Positions 9,354 through 19,675 of a DNA stretch of 33,090 nt are shown here, one piece after another. The DNA lies in assembly GCA_001931905.2 (NCBI GenBank), contig MSJI02000130.1:4182-37271 (forward strand), written 5' to 3'. The DNA comes from Cladosporium sp. IMV 00045. Taxonomy: Eukaryota; Ascomycota; Dothideomycetes; Cladosporiales; Cladosporiaceae. Each line of letters starts with the position of its first letter. Position 1 is the first letter of the stretch. The notes under the pieces were generated by a model that was not told where the DNA came from, searched no databases, and worked only from the letters and a program-made list of their open reading frames with translations. The translations under genes and the position numbers were made by a program.

Positions 9354-12300
9354 TCTTGTGGTTTGGGTTGGTTGGTTATAGATGTTTGGTCGATTGACTG
9401 GTTGTGTGTTGGTTGAGCTCTGAGGTTATAGAGCTTTGATGTTGTTTTGATAGAGGAAGAGTCGACCAGCGGCTGCGTGAGGGGGATGTTGATATTATTA
9501 TAGGTTTAAGGTTGCGTGAAGGCGGTGTCGACGATGAGTCTTAAGAGGTCCTTTAGTAAGAAGTATCGCTTCTGGCGGCGATAGGCTGATATGACTGAGA
9601 TGTCTGACGAGAAAGGTAATATAATATGTCTCGTAAGCTGAGCAGCGGGATGCAGGAGTACAGAGGTACAGCAATAGCTTCGTGGCTAAGTAGTCGAGAT
9701 AAGTGAAGCCGGTTGGAAAGAGGGTGGGTAAAGAAAACGAGGATGCCCGACAGGGAGGGATGCGAGATACTTATCTGTTCCTACACCGGCCCCAAGAAAG
9801 GGAGGGTTGGCCGTTTGTCGTCGTGCGCCGTCTGCGTAATCGATCGAAAACGAGATTTCCCTTCCATCGACCAGCTTTGTGTTTCAACGCACGCGCCCAC
9901 ACTTCACCTCTCACACCGGGGATGGCGAGTAGGAAGGCTGCCGGTACCATCCTGCCCTTCCCGCCCAGCAAAGCATAAGCATATGCGACGCAGCGAGCCA
10001 CATGGAAAAATACACTACCCACCCACCACTCCTTCGACCCGTCCGCAGTAGTGTCACCGCGTCTGGGGTAGCGGGTAGCAGGGTTGTTGCTGTCAATGCC
10101 GAGCGACGAATGGGACCGATGCCCGATATTGGGTCTCATCTCGTCCCTGCACACGAGCCGTACGGGGGTGCTGTCGACGATGTGGTTCTCGAAGCCCAAC
10201 CGCAGCTTTGGGCGTGTATACCATGAACGGAATGCAGCGACCCCTTGGAGTAGAGGGGCTAGATGGGGACAGCACTTCGTTTCGTGAAGGCGCCTCAACC
10301 CATGGAGACAGGCAATATTCCACGTCTGACTTCCTAGCCCGGTCGATGGTGCTCGCGGGTTGTCGGAGCGAAACGCCAAAGCTCACGCCAGCGCTTCACC
10401 GCCAGCCTTAGGCGTGATTAGATCAAGCTCAGAGTTGCGCGTCAGGAGCAGGAACATCGCACTACCACTGTGGTATTTGCTGTCCGCGGATCGGTCTCCT
10501 GCGTGTCCTTCCGATCAAAGGCAAGCAACTATGCAATCGTTATCCGCTATTATGCCGATCCGTCCTCATCACCACCATTCCGGGTTGCCACCGTCGTCGT
10601 GTCTGGAGCATGGAGGTATTTTCGTCGCTGCCTGCATGCACTGTAGTGTACTTGCATCCGCCACATGATTGGTATATTCCCCAGCAAACCGACCTCCGAC
10701 ATGGGCCAACAATCACCAGCGCATCTCACCCATTCGTCAAGCATGTGCTACTCAGTTGCGCAGGGACGGTGCAAAGTGGTAGGTCTTGGCCGAGCAACGT
10801 CGTCCGTCTCTCCTCCGTGTTCTCGATCAAACGATCGTCAGACCCGAAATTATCTGGTGGTACGGGGCTCCCCCACACCGTCTCTCGTCTCGTGTCTCCG
10901 CGATCTGTCAACCTCAGCACCCGACCCGCCGTTACACCACCGTTCACTTCCCTTCTTCCACCCGCGCGCTTCGACCTTTCGCCGTTGGATTCGTACAGAC
11001 TGGGGGGGCCACGGAGACGGGACGGGATCGACGGGCAGACACTCAATTGTGCAGTACCGAAGGCCAGCCCGGTAGGTTTGCTATCAAACTCGACTTCCTC
11101 CCGCGGTAACAGAGGAAGTGTGAGGCTTTCAAGCAATCTATCTCACGAATGGTGACGCGATAGAACTTCGCACCGCTCGATTGCCCTGTCGATGCAACAG
11201 GCCACTTTCTACCTTACGCAAGGAGAAGAAGTCAGCCATGTCCTCCTTGTCATGCCACGAATAAATCACACCAACTCTTGCACAGCCGATGCTCAGACCG
11301 TATCCATGACTTCTCTTTCGATGGTGCCGAAATTACACTCGTCCCGTTACGAGTAATGCAGAATATCCAAATAGCCCGCGCACAGGGCTAGATAGCAACC
11401 CTTGCCGTTCCAGACGTTCTAGTGGCTGTCGCTACTGTATTCTCCCGGCGACAGGTCATCATCGCCGTTGGCAAGCAATTTGGTCTTAGGCCGCGTCAGT
11501 CGGATTCAAAGTGAGACAGCTCTTCTTTGCGATATCAAGTATTGTTCGGTACGGTACGGAAAGGGCGGAGGCGGGGAAGATGTTTTCTGGGGGAAACCAA
11601 GGGGGGGTTCTCAGATCTCGGTTCGACAAGACCTGAATCCTTTGGTTTGCATTCACATACTTCACCATCAGTGTGGCACTTTTGTGGTTGGGTGTGCTGG
11701 TGTTGGTGTCACCACTCCCGAATGCGGCTCTCACGCTCTCTCTCCCTCCTGGTTGGTGTCAGGTTACATCATCAAGCCACTTTCTGCGCACGCCATGTCT
11801 GTGACAGCCACCGATCGAGAGGCGTCGGCCATGACCGTTTTATGTCAAAGATCAAGTAATTGGGCTGATGGCATGTCCATAAGCCCCGACTTCTCGGATG
11901 GACAGCGTGGTTTCAGCTGGGCTGGGTTCATCGGTAACAATGGGCTCTGTCAATGAACAGTATAGACTGAATGCTGCGGCGTTCACGGTGGTGACTCCGA
12001 GACATGAGACATGGACGTCGAACACATTTACAATAGCACCTTGAAGTTTTGACAAACAAAAGTCTCAATACTTGTGCATCTAGGAGCAGCCTTGCCGACC
12101 GACCTCTGTGAGTTGCCTGCCAAAATCCTCGTGGAACACGGGGCGTCTCCCAAGCAGCTGGCGCGCGATACATGTCAAACAGCAGTTATGCTATCGCATC
12201 CATCAATTCGGAAAAGTATTCATCTCTTGGATGTATCAATGGAACAAGTTGAAATTGCCGAGCATGTACCAGCCATACCGAGGTAAACGAGGATAAACAG

Positions 12301-12585
12301 GGCCAAGTCTCGCTAAGAGTCGTGATGCAGGAATCCGCAATAGGATAAGGCCACTTGGTTTCTTCCTTCAACTTGATGGTTTCCGAAACGACCTTCATCA
12401 ACTTCAGTCAATTCGGCATTTTATCCAGTCTTTTTATTCCGGCGTTTGAGTGGAAATCCGGAGCATCTGGAGTTTTCACTTACCTTGGTTCACTTACACG
12501 TCCGGATTCGGAAGGCGCGCTCGGTCGTTCTTTCCCTGCTTGTTGCAAGTTACTAGGGCAGCTGCCTTACCTATCACTCCATCAA
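9354..12585. other. 3.2 kb gene-poor region upstream of the 72-residue gene
   Basis: No gene is supported here. Frames of 100-200 codons exist on both strands but overlap one another (for example four frames open together across 10726-11109), encode Arg/Ser/Pro-rich peptides without domains, and lack the codon pattern of neighbours. There is no transposase, reverse transcriptase, terminal repeat or strong AT-richness typical of RIP-mutated elements. The first 450 bp (9354-9800) is the likely promoter/leader of the 72-residue gene. Local oddities are GATA motifs at 9697-9776, a doubled TACGG at 11550-11560 and G-runs at 11586-11607. A long noncoding RNA or regulatory region is possible. Confidence 0.5.
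9697..9776. promoter_or_regulatory. cluster of GATA-factor sites
   Basis: AGATAA at 9697-9702 and an inverted pair AGATAC/TTATCT at 9765-9776 lie 345-425 bp upstream of the start of the 72-residue gene; another GATAG is near 9580. Fungal GATA factors such as AreA bind HGATAR, often as pairs. That these sites are used is inference. Confidence 0.3.
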
Positions 12586-12690
12586 TCCGATGTGGTCTAG
12601 TGGCTAGGATTTGTCGCTCTCATTCTTCATCTCGTTTCCACGAGAAAGATCAGTGCCGACAAGGCCGGGGTTCAATTCCCCGCGTCGGAA
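12586..12690 (+). tRNA. tRNA-Glu(CTC) with a 33 nt intron
   Basis: The cloverleaf closes fully. Acceptor TCCGATG (12586-12592) pairs with CGTCGGA (12683-12689) with one G-U pair; the anticodon stem TGTCG (12612-12616) pairs with CGACA (12657-12661); the T arm is CGGGG-TTCAATT-CCCCG (12666-12682). The anticodon CTC is 12619-12621 and reads GAG. The intron is 12623-12655, placed after nucleotide 37 as in other eukaryotic nuclear tRNA introns, and folds into a hairpin TCTCGT-TTCC-ACGAGA. Internal promoter boxes are present: A box TGGTCTAGTGG (12593-12603) and B box GGTTCAATTCC (12669-12679). The discriminator base is A12690; CCA is not encoded. Confidence 0.95.
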
Positions 12691-13309
12691 GATTTCCTTT
12701 TGTCTTTTGATCATTGGTAGATTTCTTGAGGCAAGATGTTTTTGCTCGAATGGCGCCATGAGACTGTAAGTCAGGCTCTTCTGGGATTATTCTTTTCCTG
12801 CGCCAAACGCGTTCAATCATCGAGAAACACGGCATCCGAGGGTGTGGCTTGTTGTTAAGGTCATTACGATAGCAAAGGCACGAGGGGATGTGTTTGTGTG
12901 TTCGCCCATGGACGCTGAACGTATTCGGATTTTGAGGATAATCTATTTTTCAAGACGTATAGTGGTCAGAAAAGCATGCTGCAGCGTCTAGTCGCCACTT
13001 GATGTGTAGAGATGTTGATATCTAAGAATCTCACACACAGCTTATCGAAGTCATGCTCGTTCTCCAGGGTTCTAATTTTCTGTGCTGGCTGTTTCATGCG
13101 GACGTATGCAATTGTTGCTGATCCGGTTGGTTTTTCACTTGCCTATGGCTTATTTTAAGGTCAATGACAGCTGGTATACATCAATATCACCAGCTCAGAA
13201 TGACCAGACGATGAGCTGAAATGCTTGTGTGCGTCCTGACCTTGTTCTAGACGTGATCTTTACATAAGGGCAGGAAGTCTATTCCCACAGCAACAGTCAG
13301 ACACGGGTC
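12691..13309. other. intergenic between tRNA and Nta1 gene 3' end
   Basis: Beyond the tRNA terminator this roughly 600 bp region is AT-richer than its surroundings and includes the 3' UTR of the minus-strand Nta1 gene (about 13200-13309). No frame or RNA structure is supported. Confidence 0.4.
12698..12708 (+). terminator. RNA polymerase III terminator
   Basis: Two T4 runs (12698-12701 and 12705-12708) follow the tRNA gene by 7 and 14 nt, the usual signal for RNA polymerase III termination with a backup. Confidence 0.8.
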
Positions 13310-14365
13310 TCAATCGTCGTCACCGGTCTCATCGTCTGAATTGACTGCTTTCAAACGCAGCTCGTACTTTGCCGGCTGGCCATCTGAATTAGCATTTGTC
13401 CAACAAGCACTTGAGTCGACGCTGGGGAAGGAGAAACAAACCCTGTCGGTGTCAAGCACGAGAAGCCCTTCTTCCGCTTTTCCCATCATGTCCAGAATAC
13501 TGACATTACCACCACTGAACCTCATAGCGCAACTGCTTCCAGCATAGCACACCTCATCACCTAGCGGGATCACCTGTCCAGTCTTGGTCGTTATCTCGCT
13601 CACTTCGTTTTTCTCCACTCCAATACGATTAGAAAAGACGACGGTGACATCCTCACCACCTGCCTTCGTTGCTTCAACCATGGGCGAAAACCGTTGCAAC
13701 CAATAGCTCACCGTCTCCAAAGCAGGTGATCCTGGCAGCAACGTCATTTCCTCCTTCGACAGCGTCGTCAGCCATGCCATGGACATGACGACTAACTTCG
13801 TACCACCGTCCAGCACATGATGAGCAAACTCGTACTTATCCCAGGGCGCAGAGAATTGGTACGGGTTGATGTCCATGCAAATCCCGAGGCCTACTTTGCC
13901 AAGCGAGCCGAGTTCGCCGCAATAGAAGCCTTCTGGGCCTTCGGTCGCCCAGCTCTCGTCGGTGTAGTAGAGGAAAGATTTTCTGTAGTTGGCCAAGATT
14001 TCTCCAGCAGGGCTCACTGTCACGGTGGAGTTATATCGTTTGTGGGCGATCGCCGTGTCTGTTGATGGTGGCGCGGTGTCGTCGATCTCCGTTGATATCT
14101 CGGGATATCCGGCGATGATGTGGCATGATAAGCGTTTTGCTGTGGCGATTGCCCATTGTGTTGTCACGCCTGCTGTTGTGGGCTCAAGGTATGGCTTGAT
14201 GGAGTCGTAGGAGGGATAATTGTAGCCCGTAAACGCTAGTTCTGGCAGGACCAAAAGGTCGAGGTCCGAAGGAGGAGGGTTGGTTCGAAGGATGGTGTCT
14301 GCTTTGGCGATGTTCTCTTGCACGTTTCGAATCTTCGAATCGAGCTGAAGTGTGGCGATCTTCAT
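13310..14365 (-). CDS. NTA1: protein N-terminal asparagine/glutamine amidohydrolase
   Basis: A 351-codon intronless frame. It is a nitrilase-superfamily (carbon-nitrogen hydrolase) enzyme with the full catalytic triad visible: E42 in LPELAFTGYNY, K129 in YRKSFLYYTDE and C163 in LGICMDINPYQF. The MDINPYQF context and WATEGPEGF segment are characteristic of Nta1, which deamidates N-terminal Asn and Gln to Asp and Glu and so feeds proteins into the Arg/N-degron pathway. The start MKIATLQLD is the usual nitrilase beta-strand. The C-terminus is an acidic tail (NSDDETGDDD). Length is shorter than yeast Nta1 (457 residues) but in line with filamentous fungi. Divergent from GPI19 with only 193 bp between start codons. 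Confidence 0.9.
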   Translation of the reverse strand: MKIATLQLDSKIRNVQENIAKADTILRTNPPPSDLDLLVLPELAFTGYNYPSYDSIKPYLEPTTAGVTTQWAIATAKRLSCHIIAGYPEISTEIDDTAPPSTDTAIAHKRYNSTVTVSPAGEILANYRKSFLYYTDESWATEGPEGFYCGELGSLGKVGLGICMDINPYQFSAPWDKYEFAHHVLDGGTKLVVMSMAWLTTLSKEEMTLLPGSPALETVSYWLQRFSPMVEATKAGGEDVTVVFSNRIGVEKNEVSEITTKTGQVIPLGDEVCYAGSSCAMRFSGGNVSILDMMGKAEEGLLVLDTDRVCFSFPSVDSSACWTNANSDGQPAKYELRLKAVNSDDETGDDD

Positions 14366-14558
14366 TTTCGATGTTTTCCAAGAGTTAGTAGTACCTAGGC
14401 TTGTGTCTGCCTGTGATTTTTCGATGTGAAGTCCGTCGTTGATGAAGTCGCCGATCTGGGGAAGCGCCAGTTGAACGTGGGAAGTGCAACATCATCTCCC
14501 CACGTCTGCCACGGCCATAACATCAACAACGAGCACACCAAACCACAACTGCACAGAC
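14366..14558. promoter_or_regulatory. bidirectional promoter NTA1/GPI19
   Basis: 193 bp separate the two divergent ATGs, so promoter and both 5' leaders must fit here. The plus side (14480-14558) is C/A-rich, typical of leaders in this window. No TATA box was seen. Confidence 0.5.
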
Positions 14559-15749
14559 ATGCCGCCCCAAAGCAGAGGTAAAAGTCAGAAACCACCCTCA
14601 AAGCCCCCAGCCTTGTATTCGAAATCCACACCAAACCTCCCAACCCTTCACTCCATCACCACAGCTCGCGACAGCCCCCGGAGCACGGCCAATGCGACGC
14701 CTACCGCCCACCACCCAGACCCGAACCTCCTCTCGCCGACGGATGCCATAACATCTCCCTCCGAGCCCGCCTCAATTGAGGACTTCTCCCTCGATGCTCA
14801 CGAGCCCACCGCATTTTCTCCCGCCGACTCTGCGTCCGACGGCGAGGCCGCATCTGAAGAAGAGAATGGACATATTGCTTCACTCCCTCCTGCGCACAAG
14901 TTCTATCACCACCACTCACGCAGTCACACCCACCTCGCGCCTTCTGCATTTGCGCCGCCCTTCTACAACCGCCCGCCAACCCCTCTCCCGCCTTCACCAT
15001 CCCTCACCTCCCTCCTAAGACCCAACTTCAGCTCGCAAAACAGCCGTCCAGGCACGCCCGACCCCTCTTCCGATGAAGGCACACCACACACGCGCGGCAC
15101 GGGCTCGCAAACCCCCAACTCCGCCGCAGCGAGCACGTTGACGTCCAGCTTCCGCACCGCCAAACCGATCCCGCGCGCGAGCCCCAAAGTCCCCACGTAC
15201 GAATACTACGGCTTCACGCTATACCTGGTTTCGTCGCTGGTCTTCGTCGTCTACCTGCTGTGGTCCTTCTTGCCTTCGCCGTTCCTGCACTCGCTGGGTA
15301 TCTACTACTATCCCAACCGCTGGTGGGCGCTGGCCATACCGGCGTGGACGGTCATGTTCGTCGTGTACATCTACGTCGCGCTGGCGAGCTACAACACGGG
15401 CTACCTGACGTTGCCGATGGACTCGATCGAGTGCCTCGTCGACGAAGCGGCGAACGTGGCTGTGGTGGACTCGCAAGGGCGGTTGGTGCGTGATGAGAAG
15501 CCGAGTTGGAGGAGCGATAGTCCGGATCGCAGTCGTGGTGGGACCGCCAAGGGAGGGAGGGGAAAGTATGGTGGGCACAGTCGGCAGGCGAGTTTGAGTA
15601 AGAGTATAGGGCTGGATCCGGGCGTGGATTGGAGAGACCTGTGGACCGAGGGCACAGACGCTGTTATGGATATACCTCTTGGAGGCGTGTGTGAGATTTT
15701 GTACGGGCAAGCGGATGAGAGCTCGAATGGGGATGTTGGTCATGATTGA
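14559..15749 (+). CDS. GPI19: PIG-P / Gpi19, GPI-GlcNAc transferase subunit
   Basis: A 396-codon intronless frame from the first in-frame ATG (14559). The N-terminal ~205 residues are Ser/Pro/Thr-rich and disordered. Then comes the PIG-P domain: YEYYGFTLYLVSSLVFVVYL (transmembrane segment 1, about residues 215-237), a conserved loop with FLHSLGIYYYPNRWWALAIP, and transmembrane segment 2 (about 255-276) followed by NTGYLTLPMDSIECLVDEAA. This subunit belongs to the ER complex that adds GlcNAc to phosphatidylinositol, the first step of GPI-anchor synthesis. The tail (WRDLWTEGTDAVMDIPLGGV, about 362-381) is common in fungal members. The protein is much longer than yeast Gpi19 (140 residues) because of the disordered N-terminus. 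Confidence 0.9.
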   Translation: MPPQSRGKSQKPPSKPPALYSKSTPNLPTLHSITTARDSPRSTANATPTAHHPDPNLLSPTDAITSPSEPASIEDFSLDAHEPTAFSPADSASDGEAASEEENGHIASLPPAHKFYHHHSRSHTHLAPSAFAPPFYNRPPTPLPPSPSLTSLLRPNFSSQNSRPGTPDPSSDEGTPHTRGTGSQTPNSAAASTLTSSFRTAKPIPRASPKVPTYEYYGFTLYLVSSLVFVVYLLWSFLPSPFLHSLGIYYYPNRWWALAIPAWTVMFVVYIYVALASYNTGYLTLPMDSIECLVDEAANVAVVDSQGRLVRDEKPSWRSDSPDRSRGGTAKGGRGKYGGHSRQASLSKSIGLDPGVDWRDLWTEGTDAVMDIPLGGVCEILYGQADESSNGDVGHD

Positions 15750-16110
15750 GGAGTTGATCATTGTGCTTTTTGTGATACCCATTTGTTAATTTTTGCTTCA
15801 TGTACAGTTGAGACATCGTAAGAAACGTTCGATCTACAGAACGATCACCTTTTCACTTTTTTACCGGCCTGAATATTAAGGAAGCGTTATCAATAAGAGG
15901 CATGAAATATGATACTCAGCATGGTAGCATTCTCAATGCTGGTGCCTTGAGTATAGCATAGTCTTGAAGGAAGTTTGTTGATTTTAGTGACTTCATGTCT
16001 ACTAACGGATTGATCGTATCGAAGCCCTTGTGCACGCTTCGCAACAATATCGTGCAGCCAAGCTCCAACACGCAAATTGCCTTGCCGCATCTCATCAAGT
16101 GTTGAGGGAG
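15750..16110. other. convergent 3' intergenic region
   Basis: A 361 bp region between the GPI19 and BTB-like gene stops, AT-rich with T-runs (15783-15790, 15855-15862), consistent with two 3' UTRs. Nothing else seen. Confidence 0.45.
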
Positions 16111-18059
16111 TCAGTCCGCGTCAACGTCCATATCATCGTCGTCCTCGTCCTTGCACTCCTCATCCCACGGCACGTCCGCAGACCCCAGCTTCACACAAGT
16201 CAGGTAGTCAAGCCTATCCTTCCCAGCCAGCTGCAGCTCCGACGCTACAAAGGCGGCAACAATCCCAGACGCCGCCGTCTTGAGAGCTTCCAGCGCGCCT
16301 TTGACTTTAGCATCGCTATGCTTGGTGAACCTAACATTCCACTCCTCGCATACGACGTCGCCAGGAAGGTAGGAATTGCCGCCGGTGTAGACGACGCGAT
16401 AGAAACCCGCCACAGTGCGACAGCCGAGTTCGTGGTTGCAGACGCCATCCAGCTCGGGAATCTCGGCCCCTTCATCGTCGAGATACGTCATATGTGCCTT
16501 CAGCCAGTCTGTGAAGATGTTGCGTGTGCTGTATTCGGTAGGGCGATTGTGCTGACTGATGAACTGGCTGGGCTTCTGTTGCGATGGCGCTTTTTGGCTG
16601 CTTGTGTCGATGGAGGGGAGGGTGAGGAGCATCAGCTTCCTTTCAACGAGCATGCGCTCATCGTGAAGCGCGTGGCCTTTGGTGGAAATGATCTTCTGAA
16701 CTTTCTCGGGAAGATCGTGATACTGAACCCCCGCCGCGTGGTTGGCACTTCTTCCTACGAGATGCTTGAAAGCTTCGTCGTAGATCAAGCGGTCTTCGAG
16801 AGCAATTGCAATGTTGACCCACCGAGCGGGTGCTTGCTCGATGGCTTTGAACAGCGTGCAATGCTGGATGTATTCCAGGAAGAGCCTGTCGAACACGTTC
16901 CTGATTTTTCTCAGTGCTTGGTGTTTTCTCGCAGCAGCGATGAGGTCTTCAATTCGCGGCAATGCAAGCTCAGCATCAGTTTCGGGCAGTCCATGGCCGC
17001 GCTTGCCGAGGGCAATGCGAAAGAGGGAATCGTAGGCCTTGGGCCAGTTAGGTTTTGACGTCTCGTCTACCTGGGATGGTTGAGTATCATCCGAACTCTC
17101 TCGCTTAGTCCTTGTGATTCTCCGAGACGGTTTTGATGTTGCGCTCTCTTCTTCTACTTTGGGAGGGCTCAGATCCTCATCGAGTGGAGTTGCTACAAGG
17201 TCGGGTGTCGGGCTCTTGTCATCAAGGACAAGCACTGCCTTGAGACCCGAATCCGTGCTAATCCGTGAGAATTCCTGCTCTAAAACAGAGCATAAGTTCT
17301 TGAAGGGGTCCGAGATGTGACGGAGGTTGAGCGACTGGACCAGGATTGACTTGGCAAGATCCTTACGATCTAGGACAATGAGCACGTCGCCCCTTTTGAA
17401 GGGATTCTAAATTTCTGATGTCAGCGCTTATCGCATGTATAGTGTTGAAGGAGTCCTACCTTCGGGTTGGCTTTGACAGCTGACAATGTGTCTCGAACCC
17501 ACTGGGCTTCAGAGATCGGTTTGTGTAGGTTGTGCGGCGGCTCCTCTTGATTCACGTCTGGTTGAATGACTTGTGTTGCTTCATTTGGAATTGGTGATGT
17601 TTGCTGGCTCGTGTGATATTTAGACACAGGCTCCAAACATTGATCGTCGACTACGCCATCGCGAGACACATTCAAAGCTTCTCTAGATGCCTTTCTGTCC
17701 TGAGATGCGGCGTCCTCAAATTGTGCAATACGACCGCTATCCACCTTGGTATTTTCATTCCGTTCTGGTGAGGTGTGCTTGCTTCCTTGCTGATTTTCCT
17801 GCTTCTCCGTGTCTTCTGGTGTTTTCGCTTCTGAAGCACGCTTCACCGAGGCGCTTATGCCGCCTTCTTCGATGTCATTGTTGGGAGACGAATCTGTCTC
17901 ATGCTCGGATTCGGATTTGGAGGTGTTAGAGCTCGAGGGAACCTGTGGAGTCTGGGTCTGATTTTCCTCCTTCTCGGGAGAACACCTAGTGGAGCTCAGT
18001 GAACTGATGCTTGGAGGCGCAGGGCTACCGGAGCATGAACGACGTTTGGTCTTTGCCAT
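16111..18059 (-). CDS. fungal BTB-like protein with long disordered N-terminus
   Basis: Two exons: 17460-18059 and 16111-17406, joined across a 53 nt intron (GTAGGA..TAG), giving 631 residues. The first ~180 residues (MAKTKRRSCSG...) are Ser/Glu/Thr-rich and disordered. At the junction, VKANPK/NPFKRGDVLIVLDRKD starts a BTB-like fold (about 195-290): a short beta hairpin, then LVQSLNLRHISDPFKNLCS, resembling the 'outer residue set before F' pattern of fungal BTB proteins. A second part (about 350-430), IEDLIAAARKHQALRKIRNVFDRLFLEYI...WVNIAIALEDRLIYDEAFKHLVG, is the helical repeat that follows the BTB in this fungal family. The C-terminus is acidic (DEDDDDMDVDAD). Function unknown; BTB domains mediate dimerisation or cullin-3 binding. 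Start: first in-frame ATG, upstream frame has none. Confidence 0.7.
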
Positions 18060-18290
18060 GACCAGGTGTGTAATTCTGTATGCTTCCTGCGTGGTCGTAG
18101 AGATGGTGATTATTTTTGTTGTGGTATGTGTGGTGGTGACTGAATGCTGTTTGAGCGTAGACAATGATTAAGCACGGTGAGCCTTCTAACTTTTAAGAAG
18201 CATACGGTGTCACATGCTACACGAACACACGCGGCACAATTTCCATGTGCAGACGGCTCTTGTTTGAGCGCCTCCGAGTACGAGCAATGC
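18060..18290. promoter_or_regulatory. short spacer between BTB-like gene and AP-2 mu gene
   Basis: 231 bp between the AP-2 mu stop and the BTB-like start on the same strand. It must hold the AP-2 mu 3' UTR and the BTB-like gene promoter. It contains a GTGTGGTGGTG microsatellite-like tract near 18126. Confidence 0.35.
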
Positions 18291-19675
18291 TTAAAATCTA
18301 CCAAATCAAGTCAGCACGTGCAAATAGTATGACGCTTCCAGCGCATTACTTACCTGACTTCGTACGAGCCAGCTCTCGTCATATATCTGACCCACTTCAC
18401 CGAGCTGTAGTTGCTCTTCTCAAATACTTTCAGATATCTTACGAGCAATCCACTGCTAGTGAACATGAGAAGAGAGAATTGCATGCTCAACGGCGGTCTA
18501 CTCCACGCCTTCACATTCGTCATTGTAGTGAGACTTGCTTCAGCCGAAAGCACAAATTCCGACTGACCAGTGAAACGCGCAATCTTCCAGACGATAGCAT
18601 TCTCACTAGGCTCGTACTTCGCCTTGCCTTGTGAGGTTCTGGATGAAATGTCGGCGGTGTTGAGGGGCGTTGGGATCTTGACGACAACATTGGTGGCGAA
18701 GAGCTTGGTGCCGTAGTTCGCTTTGATGGCGATCGAATATTCGACTTTGCTCTTGCCGACTTCGTTGACGATGGCCTGGACTTTGAAAGGGAGGTTGACG
18801 TTCTCCGTTGCTCGGTAGTTCATCAGCTGGAACGAGCCGTCGGGCGGAATGAAAGAGATGGTTCGGTCGTTTGTGAAAGAAGACAGCTTGACGCACTGGT
18901 GCAGAGAAACGTCTTCCAGAGTGACTGAGCCTGCCGCTGCCTTGGTCGCCTTGTTCCCACCCATGTTGCCAATCGGCCCGCCGTCGAGCGAGGTGTCTGC
19001 GCCGTTCTCGCCAAGGGTGAGACGGTCGTTCAGACCGAATTTGCACTCGGGCATACCGCTGAGGTAAGCGCGCATTTCAATGGCACCATTTACGTCGGCA
19101 CGAAGGACTGTGCCGTTTGCTGAGACAAGGAGGTTGACATCCTCGATAACGTCAACGAAGGCCTCGTTCTTGCGGTATTTGATGTTATCTCTTCTCCAAG
19201 ACATGGCACCTGTTGCTTGCATGGTGATCTTGCTGCTGTCTTCAATCGTGGGACGCTGTGATTGCACTCCTTCTGTTGTGATGTACATCTTCAAGGTCTC
19301 CGTCTCAGTGTTCTGCGGATATCCAAAGTCCAGAATCTCGTCGAGCAGCTCGTAGATCATGACAAAATTGCTCTTGACAGCCTCCTCATCGAATCGTCCA
19401 AAGTAACTCCGTCCAAGGTTCACAAGTTTGTAGAGGAATTCGAAGACTAGAGCGCTGTTCACGTTGCCCTTGCTGACACCGACAATGTAGATGTTCTCGC
19501 TTTTGATGTGGGAGAATGTCGTGCTGCCCAAGGTGAGAATCGGCGAACGGATCTGGGCATTCGATATGACTTGGATCCGGAAAACGTCGGCGAGACGAGG
19601 ACGCATGTCCTGTCGAAAGGCGCGGAGGATAAGGAGTTCGCCCTTCTGATTGAAAAGCAGGACGCCGGAGAGCAT
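18291..19675 (-). CDS. APM4: AP-2 adaptor complex mu subunit
   Basis: Two exons: 18354-19675 and a 7 nt coding exon 18291-18297, separated by a 56 nt intron (GTAAGT, branch CTGAC, acceptor TAG). Product 442 residues. The N-terminal longin-like domain starts MLSGVLLFNQKGE and the linker contains DFGYPQNTETETLKMYITTEG-like sequence, the signature that separates AP-2 mu from AP-1 mu. The mu homology domain (about 170-442) follows with WRRDNIKYRKNEAFVDVIEDVNLL and ends in VRYMTRAGSYEVRF. AP-2 mu binds YxxPhi cargo and PIP2 in clathrin endocytosis at the plasma membrane. Splicing restores the conserved final Phe; the unspliced frame stops one residue earlier. Divergent from the V-ATPase subunit f gene. 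Confidence 0.93.

Noticed and set aside
9771..10379. 202-codon minus-strand frame
   Set aside because: Arg/His-rich peptide without domain, overlapping several other open frames, with codon use unlike neighbours.
10610..11155. 181-codon plus-strand frame in the gene-poor region
   Set aside because: Two other plus frames and one minus frame are open over nearly the same bases, so lack of stops is a composition effect. No domain or codon bias is seen.
9354..12585. Possible transposon or RIP-degraded repeat
   Set aside because: No transposase or reverse transcriptase motifs, no terminal repeats seen by eye, and base composition is not AT-rich. A self-alignment could still reveal repeats elsewhere in the genome.
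16030..17058. 342-codon plus-strand frame
   Set aside because: It is antisense to the BTB-like gene, whose frame has splice support and family resemblance.
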